64,000 nucleotides of DNA. Origin: Coriobacteriaceae bacterium. Lineage in GTDB: Bacteria > Actinomycetota > Coriobacteriia > Coriobacteriales > Eggerthellaceae. Below the pieces are notes generated by a model. That model was given only the letters and a program-made list of their open reading frames with translations, searched no databases and was not told the origin of the DNA. Location of the stretch: contig SUUE01000004.1 in NCBI GenBank assembly GCA_015062685.1, positions 79,242 to 143,241 of the forward strand, written 5' to 3'. Positions 40,446 to 48,965 of the stretch are shown here, piece by piece; positions within the stretch are counted from its first letter, which is position 1; every line of letters begins with the position of its first letter. The position numbers and the translations under genes were made by a program.

Positions 40446-41090
40446 TTGATCGCAGTTGTTGACTACCACAAGGGCAACCTCAAGTCCGTCGAGCGCGGGC
40501 TGACGGCCGTGGGCGCGGACGCCCGCATCACCGACGACCTGAAGGTCATCCGCGACGCGAGCGCTATTGTGCTGCCGGGCGTGGGCGCGTTCACCGACGC
40601 CGCCACCGAGATCCGCGAGACCGGCCAGTTCGGCGTGCTCATCGACCGCATCTCCGAGGGCGTGCCGTTTCTCGGCATCTGCCTCGGCATGCACCTGCTC
40701 TACGACTCGGGCGAGGAGCACGCGGAAGAGGGCCTGCCCACTGCGGGCCTGGGGCTCATCCCCGGCACGGTCAAGGCCATGCCGAAAGCCGACGTGCGCG
40801 GCACGCAGTACAAGGTGCCCCACGTGGGCTGGAACAAGGTTGAGTACCTGAGCAAGCGCCCGAACCCGCTGTTCGAGGGCATCCCGGACGGCGAGTTCTT
40901 CTACTTCACGCACAGCTACGTCGCGCCGCCGTCGTGCGAGACCATCGCAACGACGTCGCACTCGATCACGTTCCCGAGCGCCGTCCAGGTGGGGCAGACC
41001 TGCTTCGCCGTGCAGTTCCACCCCGAGAAGAGCTCGGACGCCGGCGCGCAGCTGCTCAAGAACTTCGTCAAGATCGCCGAGAAGGCGTGA
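40446..41090 (+). CDS. hisH: Imidazole glycerol phosphate synthase, glutaminase subunit
   Basis: A 214-residue class I glutamine amidotransferase feeding ammonia to HisF. The nucleophile is the Cys in LGICLGMHLLYD; the His-Glu pair is in QFHPEKSSD. The start is TTG at 40446, preceded by GAAAGAGGAACAAAC; translation from there gives the standard N-terminus (IAVVDYHKGNLKSV), and no in-frame ATG lies close, so a TTG start is well supported. Confidence 0.96.
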   Translation: MIAVVDYHKGNLKSVERGLTAVGADARITDDLKVIRDASAIVLPGVGAFTDAATEIRETGQFGVLIDRISEGVPFLGICLGMHLLYDSGEEHAEEGLPTAGLGLIPGTVKAMPKADVRGTQYKVPHVGWNKVEYLSKRPNPLFEGIPDGEFFYFTHSYVAPPSCETIATTSHSITFPSAVQVGQTCFAVQFHPEKSSDAGAQLLKNFVKIAEKA

Positions 41091-41104
41091 TGCGTAAAGG
41101 TCTT

Positions 41105-41127
41105 GTAGGGGCGCTCCCCGAGCGCCC
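41105..41127 (+). repeat. GTAGGGGCG type 1 repeat after hisH
   Basis: Joined directly to the 107-bp double-hairpin element that begins at 41128. Confidence 0.9.
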
Positions 41128-41234
41128 GTGAGACAGAGGGGTCAGGGCCCTTTGTCTCATTGACAGAATCATTGGGCGCGAAGCGCTGGCGCGTTATCCC
41201 AATGAGACAAAGGGCCCTGACCCCTCTGTCTCAC
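41128..41234. repeat. 107-bp double-hairpin element, copy 2
   Basis: Same length and ends as the 13630 copy. Half hairpins are AGACAGAGGG/CCCTTTGTCT-type with matching changes in the other half, so both local stems and the outer inverted repeat are maintained. Ends 21 bp before hisA. Confidence 0.92.
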
Positions 41235-41255
41235 TCGTTCCGTGAAAGGACCCGC

Positions 41256-41987
41256 ATGTACCTGCTACCAGCAATCGACATCCTCGACGGCAAGGCGGTG
41301 CGCCTGGCCAAGGGCGACTACGCCAAGGTGACCGTCTACAACGACGACCCCGTCGAGCAGGCGAAGGTGTTCGAGGCCGCGGGCGCCGAGTGGCTGCACA
41401 TGGTTGACCTCGACGGCGCGAAGTCGGGCAACGCCGACAACATCGCCGTGGTCGAGCGTATCATGAACGCCACGTCGCTGCGCGTTGAGGTGGGCGGCGG
41501 CATCCGAAGCCTGGCCGTTATCGAGCGACTGTGCAACGCCGGCGCGAGCCGCCTCGTGCTGGGCACCGCGCTCGTGCGCGACCCCGAGTTCGCCCAGGCC
41601 GCCATCGAGCAATACGGCGACCTGCTGGCCGCGGGCATCGACGCGAAGAGCGGGGAAGTGGCCGTGGCCGGTTGGCGCGAGGGTTCGGGCGTGCAGGCGG
41701 CCGACCTCGCCGCGCAGATGAGCGCGCAGGGCTACTGCCACCTGGTTTACACCGACATCGCGCGCGACGGCATGCAGACCGGCATCGACGAGCAGGCCTA
41801 CGTGCGCATGAGCGAGGCGTTCGGCCACCCCGTCATCGCGAGCGGCGGCGTCGCGGGCATGGACGACATCGAGCGCCTGGCGGCCGCCGAGCACGCGCGC
41901 CCCGGCACGATCGAGGGCGTCATCGCCGGCCGCGCCATCTACGAGGGCTCCCTGCCCCTGGAAGAAGCCATTGCAGCCTGCCTGTAG
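41256..41987 (+). CDS. hisA: ProFAR isomerase
   Basis: A 243-residue (beta/alpha)8 isomerase of histidine synthesis. The catalytic Asp residues are in LPAIDILDGKAVRL and YTDIARDGM; GGGIRS and ASGGVAGMDD are the phosphate-binding loops. The ATG at 41256 follows GAAAGGACC. The TAG stop is formed by a GTAGGGACG repeat. A dual HisA/TrpF (PriA) role occurs in some actinobacteria and cannot be excluded by eye. Confidence 0.95.
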   Translation: MYLLPAIDILDGKAVRLAKGDYAKVTVYNDDPVEQAKVFEAAGAEWLHMVDLDGAKSGNADNIAVVERIMNATSLRVEVGGGIRSLAVIERLCNAGASRLVLGTALVRDPEFAQAAIEQYGDLLAAGIDAKSGEVAVAGWREGSGVQAADLAAQMSAQGYCHLVYTDIARDGMQTGIDEQAYVRMSEAFGHPVIASGGVAGMDDIERLAAAEHARPGTIEGVIAGRAIYEGSLPLEEAIAACL

Positions 41988-42006
41988 GGACGCTCCCCGA
42001 GCGCCC
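41984..42006 (+). repeat. GTAGGGACG type 1 repeat after hisA
   Basis: A one-base variant (GGGACG for GGGGCG); its TAG ends hisA. The hisF ribosome site follows 20 bp later. Confidence 0.87.
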
Positions 42007-42036
42007 GTCAGCCCGGAAACCGGATAGGAGCTGAAC

Positions 42037-42801
42037 ATGCTAACCAAACGCGTAATCCCGTGCATGGACGTGACCGACGGCCGCGTCGTGAAGGGCGTGA
42101 ACTTCGTGAACCTGCGCGACGCGGGCGACCCGATCGAGCTCGCGCAGCGCTACGACGAGCAGAAGGCCGACGAGGTCATCTTCTTGGACATCACGGCCAC
42201 GAGCGATGATCGCGCCACGACGATCGAGCTGGCCAGCCGCGCGAGCGAGGAGCTGCACCTGCCCTACACGGTGGGCGGCGGCTTCCGCAGCGTCGAGGAC
42301 ATCCGCCGCATGATCGCCGCGGGCGCCGACAAGGTGAGCATCAATTCGGCGGCCGTGAAGGACCCGACGCTCATCACGACGGCCGCCCAGGCGTTCGGCA
42401 CGCAGGCCATCATCGTGGCCATCGACGCCAAGCAGGTGCCGGGCAACCCTAACAAGTGGGAAGTGTACCTGGCCGGCGGCCGCACAGCCACGGGCATCGA
42501 CGCCGTGGAATGGGCCGCCGAGGCCGCCAAGCGCGGCGCGGGCGAGATTCTGCTCACGAGCATGGACCGTGACGGCACGCGCGACGGATTCGACTGCGCC
42601 CTCACGCGTGCGGTGGCGCGCGCGGTGGACATCCCCGTCATCGCGAGCGGCGGCGTGGGCAAGCTCGAGCATTTCGCCGAGGGCATCATCGAGGGCGAGG
42701 CCGACGCGGTGCTGGCCGCGAGCGTGTTCCACTTCGGCGAGCTCACGATCCGCGAGGTGAAAGAATACATGCGCTCGCAGGGCATTCCTGTGCGGTTGTA
42801 A
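42037..42801 (+). CDS. hisF: Imidazole glycerol phosphate synthase, cyclase subunit
   Basis: A 254-residue (beta/alpha)8 cyclase that with HisH makes IGP and [28 protein letters not shown] contains the first catalytic Asp (Asp11); [13 protein letters not shown] the second; GGGFRS and ASGGVGK bind phosphate. The ATG at 42037 follows TAGGAGCTG. Confidence 0.97.
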   Translation: MLTKRVIPCMDVTDGRVVKGVNFVNLRDAGDPIELAQRYDEQKADEVIFLDITATSDDRATTIELASRASEELHLPYTVGGGFRSVEDIRRMIAAGADKVSINSAAVKDPTLITTAAQAFGTQAIIVAIDAKQVPGNPNKWEVYLAGGRTATGIDAVEWAAEAAKRGAGEILLTSMDRDGTRDGFDCALTRAVARAVDIPVIASGGVGKLEHFAEGIIEGEADAVLAASVFHFGELTIREVKEYMRSQGIPVRL

Positions 42802-42851
42802 ATGCGTGACGCCCGCTTCGCGGGCTGGTGATGTTTGCCGCCTGCGGCGGC

Positions 42852-42956
42852 GGGCGCTCGGGGAGCGCCCCTACAGGGCGTTTGCGAGCGTGGCAATGAC
42901 CCTGTTGGGAATGATCTTGTAGGGGCGCTCCCCGAGCGCCCGCGCGCGGAGCGCGC
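42852..42956. repeat. GTAGGGGCG type 1 repeats, inverted pair
   Basis: Minus copy 42852-42874; plus copy 42919-42941 with a different secondary hairpin GCGCGCGGAGCGCGC (42942-42956). Confidence 0.9.
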
Positions 42957-42975
42957 AAAAGAAAGGACGACGCCC

Positions 42976-43293
42976 ATGAACATCGAAGATCTCAAATACG
43001 ACGCGAACGGGCTCATCCCGTGCATCGTGCAGGACGCCGCGACGGGCGACGTGCTCATGATGGCGTGGATGAACGAGGAATCCGTTCGTCTGACGGTGGA
43101 GCAGCGCACGACGTGGTTCTGGTCGCGCAGTCGCGGCGAGCTCTGGCACAAGGGCGAGACGAGCGGCAACACGCAGCAGCTCGAGGAGCTGCGCTACGAC
43201 TGCGACGCCGATTGCCTCCTCGCGCGCGTGGCCCCCGCGGGTCCGGCGTGCCACACGGGCAACCGCACCTGCTTCTACCGCACGCTCGCGTAG
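42976..43293 (+). CDS. hisI: Phosphoribosyl-AMP cyclohydrolase
   Basis: A 105-residue Zn-dependent cyclohydrolase. [30 protein letters not shown], and the metal-binding Cys set in YDCDADCLL ... [11 protein letters not shown] are diagnostic. The ATG at 42976 follows GAAAGGACG. It has no fused HisE domain, and hisE is not seen in this window. It is the last his gene here. Confidence 0.96.
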   Translation: MNIEDLKYDANGLIPCIVQDAATGDVLMMAWMNEESVRLTVEQRTTWFWSRSRGELWHKGETSGNTQQLEELRYDCDADCLLARVAPAGPACHTGNRTCFYRTLA

Positions 43294-43353
43294 GGGGCGC
43301 GATACATACCGCGTCCGGTCCGCAAGGGCGTTTGTTCGAAGAGGCGGTTGCCC

Positions 43354-43389
43354 GTAGGGGCGCTCCCCGAGCGCCCGTGCGCGAAGCGC
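43354..43389 (+). repeat. GTAGGGGCG type 1 repeat with GCGCGAAGCGC hairpin
   Basis: Core 43354-43376; secondary hairpin 43379-43389 with yet another stem sequence but the same GAA loop. Confidence 0.87.
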
Positions 43390-43465
43390 GCCGCACGCAT
43401 AACGTGCGGGTATGGACTCAGCGTTCCATCGCGGAGTAATTTTCGTGTACGGGGGCGCGCAATCC

Positions 43466-43471
43466 TATAAT
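43466..43471 (+). promoter_or_regulatory. TATAAT -10 box for the first LCP gene
   Basis: Located 40 bp before the TTG start at 43511. It shows that the upstream part of the open frame (from 43412) cannot be the start on this transcript. Confidence 0.55.
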
Positions 43472-43510
43472 GGAAGCTCACGACACGTACCTCCACACGG
43501 AAGGGAAGCG

Positions 43511-44929
43511 TTGGCTACTAAAGGAAGACACGCGCGCGGCGCGCATGCGTCGGGCGCTAACGGCGCGACTCAGTCGTTCTCGGCACCGCAGCAGGGCGCA
43601 AGGCCCCAGCAGGGCGGTCAGCAGATGTCGCGCGACGAATACGAACAGGCATTCCGCGACGCGTTCGGCGACCCGCGCCAGGCCGTGGGGGTGTCGAACC
43701 CGCAGGCGGGCGACACGCAGGGCTTCACGTTCGGCGCGACGCAGGTCATGCCGCATCAACGTCAGGATCAGCAGCAATACCAGCAACAGGGCTTCGAGCG
43801 CATGGCTACGGCCGCATCGCCCTACCAGCGCTACGGCGAGCCCACGGCCAATTCGTGGGAATACGACCGCTGGGCAAACCAGCAGCAGCGCGCCGACAAC
43901 CAGTTCGACATGTCGCGCGGCAAGAAGAAAAAGGGCCGCGTGCTCAAGCGCGTGCTCATCGTGCTGCTCATCATCTTGCTCGGCGTGGGCATCGGCGCGT
44001 TCCTGTTCCTGCACAACCTCGACGATATCATCGACCTCGGCAAGAGGAAGGGCGACATCAAGCAGGCCCTGGTGGACGGCGAGGCCGGCCAGCCCTACTA
44101 CGTGCTCCTCATCGGCAACGACTCGCGCGAAGGCGTGGCGGGTTCCGACGCCGAATGGGCCGACAAGGCCACGGACGGCTCCGACGGCCAGTCCGACGTC
44201 ATGATCCTCGCGCGCGTCGACGAGGCGAACGACCTCGTCACGATGCTCTCGATCCCGCGCGACACTCCATGGCAGCGCGACGACGGCTCTTGGGTCAAGC
44301 TCAAGGAGTACTACCGCACGGACGGCCCGTCCAAGCTCATCAAGGCAGTGAGCCAGCTCACGGGCGTGCCGATTTCCCACTACGCGGAGATCCACATGTC
44401 GGGCTTCATGAACCTGGTCGACAACGTGGGCGGTATCGACATCGAAGTGCCGTTCGACATCGACTACCACGAGGCCCTGACCAACCAGGACGTCCATCTC
44501 GACGCCGGCATGCAGCACCTCAACGGAGCGCAGGCCGAAGTGTTCGCGCGCGAGCGCATGGCGTACTCGAACGACCAGGACATGAACCGCCAGAGCAACG
44601 TCCGCAACATCGTGTGGGCGCTGTTCGACAAGATCCAGTCGAAGCCGGCGTGGGAGCTGCCTAGCACCATCACCGCATGCGCGCAGTGCGTGTCCACCGA
44701 TATGAACACGATCCAGCTCGCGCAGGTCATGGCCGGCATCGGCAAGCCTCAGATGTATTCCGGCACGGGTCCTTACGCGGGAGATATCAACCCGTACGTG
44801 AACGACGAATGGCTCTGCTACGTGGATGACGAAGGCTGGGCTCGCGTCATGCAGGTGGTGTCGAGCGGCGGCGACCCGAGCGGCGTCAGCTATGAGGGCG
44901 ACAACGTCTACGTGGCCGGCAGCCAATAA
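43511..44929 (+). CDS. LytR-CpsA-Psr (LCP) family protein with Gln-rich cytoplasmic N-terminus
   Basis: A 472-residue protein. Residues 1-140 are a cytoplasmic Gln/Ala-rich region; about 144-168 form one membrane helix (RVLIVLLIILLGVGIGAFLFL); then an extracellular LCP domain with LIGNDSREG, MILARVDEANDLVTMLSIPRDT, VDNVGGIDIEVPFDI and FARERMAYSNDQDMNRQ, holding the Arg/Asp residues that bind the polyprenyl pyrophosphate. LCP enzymes attach teichoic acids or polysaccharides to peptidoglycan, which fits the genes downstream. The start is TTG at 43511 after GGAAGGGAAGCG, supported by the TATAAT at 43466; it gives MATKG, like the next LCP gene (MATKT). Confidence 0.88.
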   Translation: MATKGRHARGAHASGANGATQSFSAPQQGARPQQGGQQMSRDEYEQAFRDAFGDPRQAVGVSNPQAGDTQGFTFGATQVMPHQRQDQQQYQQQGFERMATAASPYQRYGEPTANSWEYDRWANQQQRADNQFDMSRGKKKKGRVLKRVLIVLLIILLGVGIGAFLFLHNLDDIIDLGKRKGDIKQALVDGEAGQPYYVLLIGNDSREGVAGSDAEWADKATDGSDGQSDVMILARVDEANDLVTMLSIPRDTPWQRDDGSWVKLKEYYRTDGPSKLIKAVSQLTGVPISHYAEIHMSGFMNLVDNVGGIDIEVPFDIDYHEALTNQDVHLDAGMQHLNGAQAEVFARERMAYSNDQDMNRQSNVRNIVWALFDKIQSKPAWELPSTITACAQCVSTDMNTIQLAQVMAGIGKPQMYSGTGPYAGDINPYVNDEWLCYVDDEGWARVMQVVSSGGDPSGVSYEGDNVYVAGSQ

Positions 44930-44937
44930 GGGAACAA

Positions 44938-45044
44938 GTGAGACAACGGGGTCAGGGCCCTCTGTCTCATCGGAGCAGTCTTTCGCCGCGAAGCGCATAT
45001 GCTCGCGGGCGATGAGACAGAGGGCCCTGACCCCGTTGTCTCAC
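44938..45044. repeat. 107-bp double-hairpin element, copy 3
   Basis: GTGAGACAACGGGGTCAGGG / CCCTGACCCCGTTGTCTCAC ends are perfect inverted repeats. The AACGGGG change on the left is mirrored on the right (CCCCGTT), a compensated difference from copy 1. Centre CGCGAAGCGC. Confidence 0.92.
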
Positions 45045-45082
45045 TTAGGGGCGCGCTCCGCGCGTCCGCGCCCGAAGGGCGC
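45045..45082 (+). repeat. GTAGGGGCG-type 2 repeat joined to the 107-bp element
   Basis: The repeat begins TTAGGGGCG, its first base altered at the junction; the hairpin GCGCCCGAAGGGCGC follows at 45068-45082. Confidence 0.85.
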
Positions 45083-45105
45083 ATCTAAAGAAACGGTTAC
45101 GTTAC

Positions 45106-45135
45106 GCTTGCGCCGCTAGATAGTGCGGCGCAAGC
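45106..45135. promoter_or_regulatory. 11-bp inverted repeat upstream of the second LCP gene
   Basis: GCTTGCGCCGC and GCGGCGCAAGC with an 8-nt loop. No T-run follows, so it may be an operator or a leader hairpin; weak termination is also possible. Confidence 0.5.
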
Positions 45136-45200
45136 TGTTACTGTATACAAAATAAGCAATTGCACAGGGAAACAGTAGGGGAAAGGGATAGGAGAGGAAA

Positions 45201-46217
45201 ATGGCAACGAAGACCAAATCCAGCAGAGCCGTTTTGGCCATCTTGACCGCATGCGCCCTCGTGGCCATGTTCGCGATGGTGGCGTGCTCGTCGCCGAAGG
45301 CGAGCAGCGAATCCACGACTGCGGAGATGTCGGTGAACGACGCCTCGAAGCAGTCCATCGACGCCGATGCGTACAACATTCTCGTTCTGGGCAACGACCA
45401 GTGGGAGTCCACCGATCCCGGCCACCCGGACATGATCTGCGTCATGCACGTTGATTTCAAGAACCATAAGGCCACGCTGGTGTCCGTGCCGCGCGATACG
45501 CGCGTTACGAGCGCTAACGGCAGTCCGAACAAGCTCATGTGGGAGATGACAGGCAAGCCCTACGATCAGCAGATCGCTCTCGTCGAGGGCATCACCGGCT
45601 TGAAGATCGACTACTACGCGGAAATCGGTTTCCCCGGCCTCGAGAAGCTCGTCGACGGCCTGGGCGGCGTGCCCATGAACCTGCCGTATGATTGCGTGTA
45701 TTCGTTCTACACACATGATTATCCCGATGATACCTTCAAGGCCGGCGAGCAGGTACTCAATGGCTTCCGCGCCATGGAGATTTCCCGCGCGCGAACGGGC
45801 TATGGCGATCAGGGAATCGAGAACGAGGATATGGTGCGCCAATTCGTCTGCCGCCAGATGTTCACGAGTCTCATGCAACTGGCCTATAAGGGCGGTACAG
45901 CCGGTGCCGAGGACGTCCTGCGCTCCTATCAGGGTAACGTGAAGACCAACATCCCGCTCGAGACGCAGATTGCCATGGCGAAGAAGCTTGGCGAGACCGG
46001 CTCGATCGAGGTCATTGGCACTACCGGTCCGTTCCTCGGCGACGTTGCCGATGGCGAGGAGATTTGGTTGGTGCAGACCGATGCAGCGGGTTGGGCGGCC
46101 ATGGCCGATGCTGTTACGAACGGTGGCGACCTGAACGTGGCTATCAACGCGTTCGAGCAGCCAGAGTTCACCGAGACCACCCCGGGCGTTCTCGCCACCA
46201 CCGTCAAGGTTGGGTAG
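45201..46217 (+). CDS. LCP family protein, predicted lipoprotein
   Basis: A 338-residue protein. The N-terminus has a lysine-rich start, a hydrophobic stretch (AVLAILTACALVAMFAM) and a lipobox ending VAC at about residue 30, so it is probably a lipoprotein anchored outside the cell; LCP proteins normally have a membrane helix instead. The LCP domain follows: ILVLGNDQWE, MICVMHVDFKNHKATLVSVPRDTRV, LVDGLGGVPMNLPYD and MEISRARTGYGDQG. The ATG at 45201 follows AGGAGAGGAAA. It probably transfers glycopolymers together with, or instead of, the first LCP protein. Confidence 0.88.
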   Translation: MATKTKSSRAVLAILTACALVAMFAMVACSSPKASSESTTAEMSVNDASKQSIDADAYNILVLGNDQWESTDPGHPDMICVMHVDFKNHKATLVSVPRDTRVTSANGSPNKLMWEMTGKPYDQQIALVEGITGLKIDYYAEIGFPGLEKLVDGLGGVPMNLPYDCVYSFYTHDYPDDTFKAGEQVLNGFRAMEISRARTGYGDQGIENEDMVRQFVCRQMFTSLMQLAYKGGTAGAEDVLRSYQGNVKTNIPLETQIAMAKKLGETGSIEVIGTTGPFLGDVADGEEIWLVQTDAAGWAAMADAVTNGGDLNVAINAFEQPEFTETTPGVLATTVKVG

Positions 46218-46274
46218 AGGAAAAGCGCTATATCGCGGACGCCGACCATAAAGGGGCAGGTTAGCATTACAATA

Positions 46275-46316
46275 CGAATCCTCTGAGCAATGCATTCTTG
46301 CGGCTCGGAGGATTCG
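46275..46316 (+). terminator. Hairpin between LCP gene and sugar transferase gene
   Basis: CGAATCCTCTGAGC / GCTCGGAGGATTCG, 14 bp with one mismatch and a 14-nt loop. Only TCGTTT follows, so it could be a terminator or an attenuating leader structure. Confidence 0.55.
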
Positions 46317-46337
46317 TCGTTTCAGTGATGGGGATGC

Positions 46338-47792
46338 ATGTACAAGGACCAAACAAGGAGCTGGATCAAGCACTTCGACTTCATGGTGCTTGACGTTCTT
46401 TGCATGCAGCTCTGCTTCATCCTGAGCTATTGGGCGTACGTCGACTTCAGCAGCCCGTACGAGCTTGACTCGTATCAATTTCAGGCAGTGCTGCTGTTCG
46501 TTTGCCAGCTGATCATCATGCTGTTCTCAAACAGCTACCAGGGCATATTGCGGCGCAATAGAACCGAGGAAGTGCTCGCTGTACTGCGCTACGCGAGCGC
46601 AATCTTCCTATTGGCGCTCGTTTATTTGTTTGCGCTGCACCAATCGATCATAGCTTCGCGTATGCAGATGGGCTTGACCTATGCGTTCTTCCTCATACTG
46701 GGCTTCGGCGTACGCGAGTTGAACAAGCTGCGCATCCAGAAGACGGGCAAGGGGCAGAAGAAGTCGCTCGTGCTCATCACGTCTGCCGAACTTGCGCCCA
46801 AGATGGTCAAGCGCCTGATCACTGGGAAGGGCTACCTCGACTATTTCATTTCGAGCATCATCCTGCTTGACGGCGAGCCGACGCAAGAGCTGATTGACAG
46901 TGGCATTCCCATTGACAGATTTGGCAAAGAGGCCATCGACGAGATGAGTCACAACTGGGTCGACGAGGTGTTCATCCTCCAGCCTGAGAACGTGCCGCTT
47001 CCGCCACGCCTCATGGACGACATGATTGAGATGGGTATGGTAGTCAACTACTCGTCGGCTGCGATGAGCGAGGAGCGCTGGCCCATCACCGAGATGCGAA
47101 AGATCGGCGATTATCGTGTTATCACGAGCGGTATCCAGATGGCGTCGGTGGGTCAGGTGGCCATCAAGCGTATCATGGACTTCATCGGCGGCATCGTGGG
47201 CAGCATAATTACGCTAGTCTTGTTTGTCATTATCGGGCCTATCATCAAAATCAAGTCGCCTGGCCCGGTGTTCTTCGTGCAGGAACGCGTAGGCCGCAAT
47301 GGCAAGGTGTTCAAGATGTACAAGTTTCGTAGCATGCACGTGGACGCTGAGGAGCGCAAGAAGGACCTTGCCGATCAGAATGCAGTCTCTGATGGCATGA
47401 TGTTTAAGATCAAGAACGACCCGCGCATCATCGACGGCGACAAGAAGCGCCGCAACGGCAAGCCGGGCGGGTTCGGCCATTTCATCCGCCGCACGTCCAT
47501 CGACGAGTTCCCGCAGTTCTTCAACGTGCTCAAGGGAGAGATGAGCATGGTGGGCACGCGCCCGCCCACGCTCGACGAGTGGGAGAAATACGACCTGGGG
47601 CACCGCGCGCGCATGAGCGTGAAGCCGGGCATCACCGGGCTCTGGCAGGTGAGCGGCCGCAGCAAGATCACCGACTTCCACAAGGTCGTGCGCCTGGATC
47701 GCGAGTACATCGAGCACTGGAGCCTCGCGCTGGACCTAAAGATCCTGCTGAGAACCGTCGTGGTCGTCGTGCGCGGCCGCGGCGCGCTCTAG
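46338..47792 (+). CDS. Polyprenyl-phosphate glycosyl-1-phosphate transferase (WbaP/CpsE-like)
   Basis: A 484-residue initiating sugar transferase. Four membrane helices (about 15-120), a Rossmann-like CoA-binding-type middle domain (140-250), a fifth membrane segment (about 282-307) and the catalytic C-terminal bacterial sugar transferase domain with GPVFFVQERVGRNGKVFKMYKFRSM, RRTSIDEFPQFFNVLKGEMS and GTRPP, SVKPGITGLWQVSGR. It loads the first sugar phosphate onto undecaprenyl phosphate to begin a surface polymer. The ATG at 46338 follows GGGGATGC. The base composition is lower in GC in the N-terminal half than in neighbours. Confidence 0.93.
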   Translation: MYKDQTRSWIKHFDFMVLDVLCMQLCFILSYWAYVDFSSPYELDSYQFQAVLLFVCQLIIMLFSNSYQGILRRNRTEEVLAVLRYASAIFLLALVYLFALHQSIIASRMQMGLTYAFFLILGFGVRELNKLRIQKTGKGQKKSLVLITSAELAPKMVKRLITGKGYLDYFISSIILLDGEPTQELIDSGIPIDRFGKEAIDEMSHNWVDEVFILQPENVPLPPRLMDDMIEMGMVVNYSSAAMSEERWPITEMRKIGDYRVITSGIQMASVGQVAIKRIMDFIGGIVGSIITLVLFVIIGPIIKIKSPGPVFFVQERVGRNGKVFKMYKFRSMHVDAEERKKDLADQNAVSDGMMFKIKNDPRIIDGDKKRRNGKPGGFGHFIRRTSIDEFPQFFNVLKGEMSMVGTRPPTLDEWEKYDLGHRARMSVKPGITGLWQVSGRSKITDFHKVVRLDREYIEHWSLALDLKILLRTVVVVVRGRGAL

Positions 47793-47819
47793 CGGCGGCA
47801 GGCGGGGAAGGGGGCTCGC

Positions 47820-48722
47820 GTGGCGGGTTTGTCGACCGGCGAGGCGTTCAAGCGCTTGGCTGACCAGGACGGCGTGACGGTCATCGAGGGCGAGGCCCTC
47901 GAGCGGCTGCAGTACGTGCTGCTCGACATGCTCGTGGACGTGGCGGCCTGGTTCGAGGTGTGCGACATCGAGTGGTTCCTGTTCGGCGGCAGCTGCCTGG
48001 GAGCGGTGCGCCATGGCGGGTTCATTCCCTGGGATGACGATGTGGATATTGCTGTGCCGCGCTCGTCGTACGAGCGCATGCGCGCCACGTTCGACGCCGC
48101 GCTGGGCGACCGCTACTGGCTGCACACCCCCGAGGACACCGAGGGCAACGAGCTCGGGTTCGCGCGCATCCGCCGCAAGGGCACCGTGGTGCGCGGTCGC
48201 GAGGATTACGGTAACGACGAATGTGGTGCGCAGATCGACGTGTTCGTGATGGAGGACGCGCCCGACAATCCGCTCGTGCGCGCGCTGCACGGCGCGGGGT
48301 CGCTCGCGCTGGGGCTGGCGCTGTCGTGCAAGCGCTACCGGGAGCACCAGGGGTTCTTGCTGGGGCTTGCTGGCGACGACGAGGCGCTGGGGAGGGCGAT
48401 CCGCGTGAAGGCGGCGCTCGGCGCGCTGGCATCGTTCTGGCCGGTCGACGCGTGGTGCCGCGCCTGGAACGCGTGGAACGCGCTTTGCCGTAATGACGGG
48501 TCGCGCAGTTTGGTGTGCCCGTCCGGAGTGAAGCACTACTTCGGGGAAGTGTACGAACGCGACATGATGCTTCCCGCGGTGCCGGGGACGTTCGCGGGCA
48601 TCCCCGCGAAGCTGCCGCACGATGCACGCGCCTACCTGCGGCAGCGATACGGAGATTACGAGACAATCCCACCGGCCTCCGACCGCGAGGCCCACGTGGT
48701 GTTCGAGATTGATTTAGGTTGA
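47820..48722 (+). CDS. LicD family phosphotransferase
   Basis: A 300-residue LicD-type nucleotidyltransferase-fold protein: FLFGGSCLGAVRHGGFIPWDDDVDIAVPR holds the metal-binding Asp residues, followed by CGAQIDVFVMEDAPD. LicD proteins transfer phosphocholine or other phospho-groups to teichoic acids or glycans. The GTG start at 47820 follows GGGAAGGGGG, 27 bp after the sugar transferase gene, so the two are probably co-transcribed. Confidence 0.88.
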   Translation: MAGLSTGEAFKRLADQDGVTVIEGEALERLQYVLLDMLVDVAAWFEVCDIEWFLFGGSCLGAVRHGGFIPWDDDVDIAVPRSSYERMRATFDAALGDRYWLHTPEDTEGNELGFARIRRKGTVVRGREDYGNDECGAQIDVFVMEDAPDNPLVRALHGAGSLALGLALSCKRYREHQGFLLGLAGDDEALGRAIRVKAALGALASFWPVDAWCRAWNAWNALCRNDGSRSLVCPSGVKHYFGEVYERDMMLPAVPGTFAGIPAKLPHDARAYLRQRYGDYETIPPASDREAHVVFEIDLG

Positions 48723-48774
48723 AATAGGTGACGCCCGCTTGCGCGGGCTGGTAAGGAATGCCGCCTACGGCGGT

Positions 48775-48950
48775 GGGCGCTCGGGGAGCGCCCCTACAAT
48801 CGTAACGCGTCTGTGCCGTTGCTGTAGGGGCGCTCCCCGAGCGCCCATCAACGACGGCAATGGTGCATAATGCCTGTAGGGGCGCGCTCCGCGCGTCCTC
48901 AGACAACGACGATGGCGCACAGAGCCTGTAGGGGCGCTCCCCGAGCGCCC
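48775..48950. repeat. Four GTAGGGGCG repeats before tarI-like gene
   Basis: Minus type 1 48775-48797; plus type 1 48824-48846; plus type 2 48876-48898; plus type 1 48928-48950. Three of the intervals carry related CAACGACGGCAATGG / CAACGACGATGGCGCA spacers, so this block grew by tandem duplication. It is the densest cluster in the window. Confidence 0.9.
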
Positions 48951-48965
48951 GATATTAGGAGGACC

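Noticed and set aside
43412-43510. Longer N-terminus for the first LCP protein
   Set aside because: A TATAAT at 43466 lies inside it, and the TTG at 43511 has a ribosome site and gives the same MATK start as the next LCP gene.
48775-48950. Regularly spaced repeats resembling a small CRISPR array
   Set aside because: The four units differ in type and orientation, the spacers resemble each other, and the same repeat is dispersed all over the window. No cas gene is present.
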